This document shows, piece after piece, positions 63,365 through 64,000 of a DNA stretch of 64,000 bases (its first letter is position 1; every line of letters starts with the position of its first letter). The translations under genes and the position numbers were made by a program. The notes under the pieces were generated by a model that was not told the DNA's origin, searched no databases, and saw nothing but the letters and a program-made list of their open reading frames with translations. This stretch comes from Nematopogon swammerdamellus (lineage: Eukaryota > Arthropoda > Insecta > Lepidoptera > Adelidae). The DNA lies in contig OX336337.1 of the NCBI GenBank assembly GCA_946902875.1, forward strand, positions 1,922,001 to 1,986,000. The letters are read 5' to 3'.

Positions 63365-63425
63365 TTTTTTTATTGAAAGCGCAACGTGTGGCGCTGAGCC
63401 ACCCGTAAGGTGTCTAACGACGCCC
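63365..63425 (-). repeat. RTE-like LINE 3' tail fragment
   Basis: T-run, GAAAGCGCAACGTGTGGCGC, TAAGGTGTCTAACGACGCCC, the inverted tail shared with 60180-60235. Confidence 0.6.
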
Positions 63426-63515
63426 AAGGTCCCGAGGCCCGAGACTGTACTTGGATAATATATGGGCAGGGAGAGCGTTCCAGAATTTACAGATTCGATT
63501 TTAGTATAGATAGAT

Positions 63516-63875
63516 CAGTGGTTCCCAACCTGTGCGTTGCGTCATTGGTCGCACGTAACTCCGCATGTAATTCGCAATATACATACACACACACATACAT
63601 AACGTCACGCTTATTTTTCAGAGGGGTAGGCAGACACAATTTAAAATTCGCGAACAATATGACGCGTCGTCCTTCGTTTGCTATAGCTCATTCGAAGATT
63701 TTCGAAGCCGCTTCACACTTCAGTTAGATAATTTATAACGGTTTACATAACATTCAATACATCAAATTTTAATATGTTCTTAGAAATTAGGCACTACACC
63801 CACATATACTCGCAGAGGTGTAAATACTCAAACATGTTGAGGGTGTCGTAGCCTAAAACATGTTGGGTACCCCTG
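63516..63875. mobile_element. hAT-like MITE (CAGTGGTTCCCAACC ends)
   Basis: CAGTGGTTCCCAACCTGTG at the left and CATGTTGGGTACCCCTG at the right are inverted, imperfect versions of the common animal hAT terminus. An 8-bp duplication is not clear, so the copy is old or the ends are slightly off. Confidence 0.55.
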
Positions 63876-64000
63876 ATATAGGTGACGTCAGCACTTTACA
63901 CCTTATCCTTGTTAGAACTACCTGTCATTTCAGAGCTTCCCTTTGTTACACATTTCAAACATGTATAATAATAAAAATTGGCACACACAGAGTTCGCGCG

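Overview
This is a eukaryotic window, almost certainly from a lepidopteran insect and probably a moth. There are no bacterial operons. The two recognisable host genes are split by introns, and most of the sequence is transposable elements and tandem repeats. The dispersed families fit Lepidoptera: Helitron-like ends reading GCGGGCAAAAGCTAG, (TATG)n-associated elements, tRNA- and 5S-rRNA-headed SINEs, RTE-like LINE tails and many foldback MITEs. The species is not determined.

Host genes (both on the minus strand). At 6963-7168 lies the first coding exon of a secreted carboxypeptidase Q-like metallopeptidase; its remaining exons are not visible and probably lie beyond the left edge. From 52884 down to about 47375 lies the 3' end of a trimethyllysine dioxygenase (TMLHE, carnitine synthesis): an internal exon at 52751-52884, a 4.4-kb intron full of SINEs and MITEs, and then the terminal coding exon repeated five times with a 181-bp period. 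Four of the five copies are preceded by a 44-bp spacer carrying its own TACTAAC branch point, pyrimidine tract and CAG acceptor. This is the most unusual gene-level feature here.

Layout. 1-9440: SINE fragments, MITEs, foldbacks, one LINE tail and the carboxypeptidase exon. 9450-15770: two consecutive units, each a (TATG)n element followed by a Helitron-like element filled with a ~68-bp minisatellite that switches strand inside the array. 15880-17790: two long palindromes. 18000-19200: a GC-rich unassigned block with a possible core promoter. 20029-29677: a 322-bp tandem repeat carrying a 52-codon ORF, interrupted by a composite SINE and by an apparently intact BEL/Pao retrotransposon (21489-29492; 542-bp LTRs that look identical; one 1735-codon gag-pol frame). 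29690-38700: SINEs, LINE C-termini, a hAT-type MITE with 8-bp target duplication and a perfect 178-bp palindrome. 39252-45010: about 160 copies of a 36-bp minisatellite with higher-order structure. 45589-47374: MITE, LINE fragment and SINE. 47375-52884: TMLHE. 52885-64000: SINEs, MITEs, twin TTAA-ended elements, LINE fragments and RTE tails.

The elements interact mainly by nesting. SINEs sit in SINEs, MITEs split LINE frames exactly, and modular SINE parts (a 5S/tRNA head, a tRNA-Leu-like head and an ~80-bp unassigned head) are attached to shared bodies. All calls come from reading the sequence; no searches were run.
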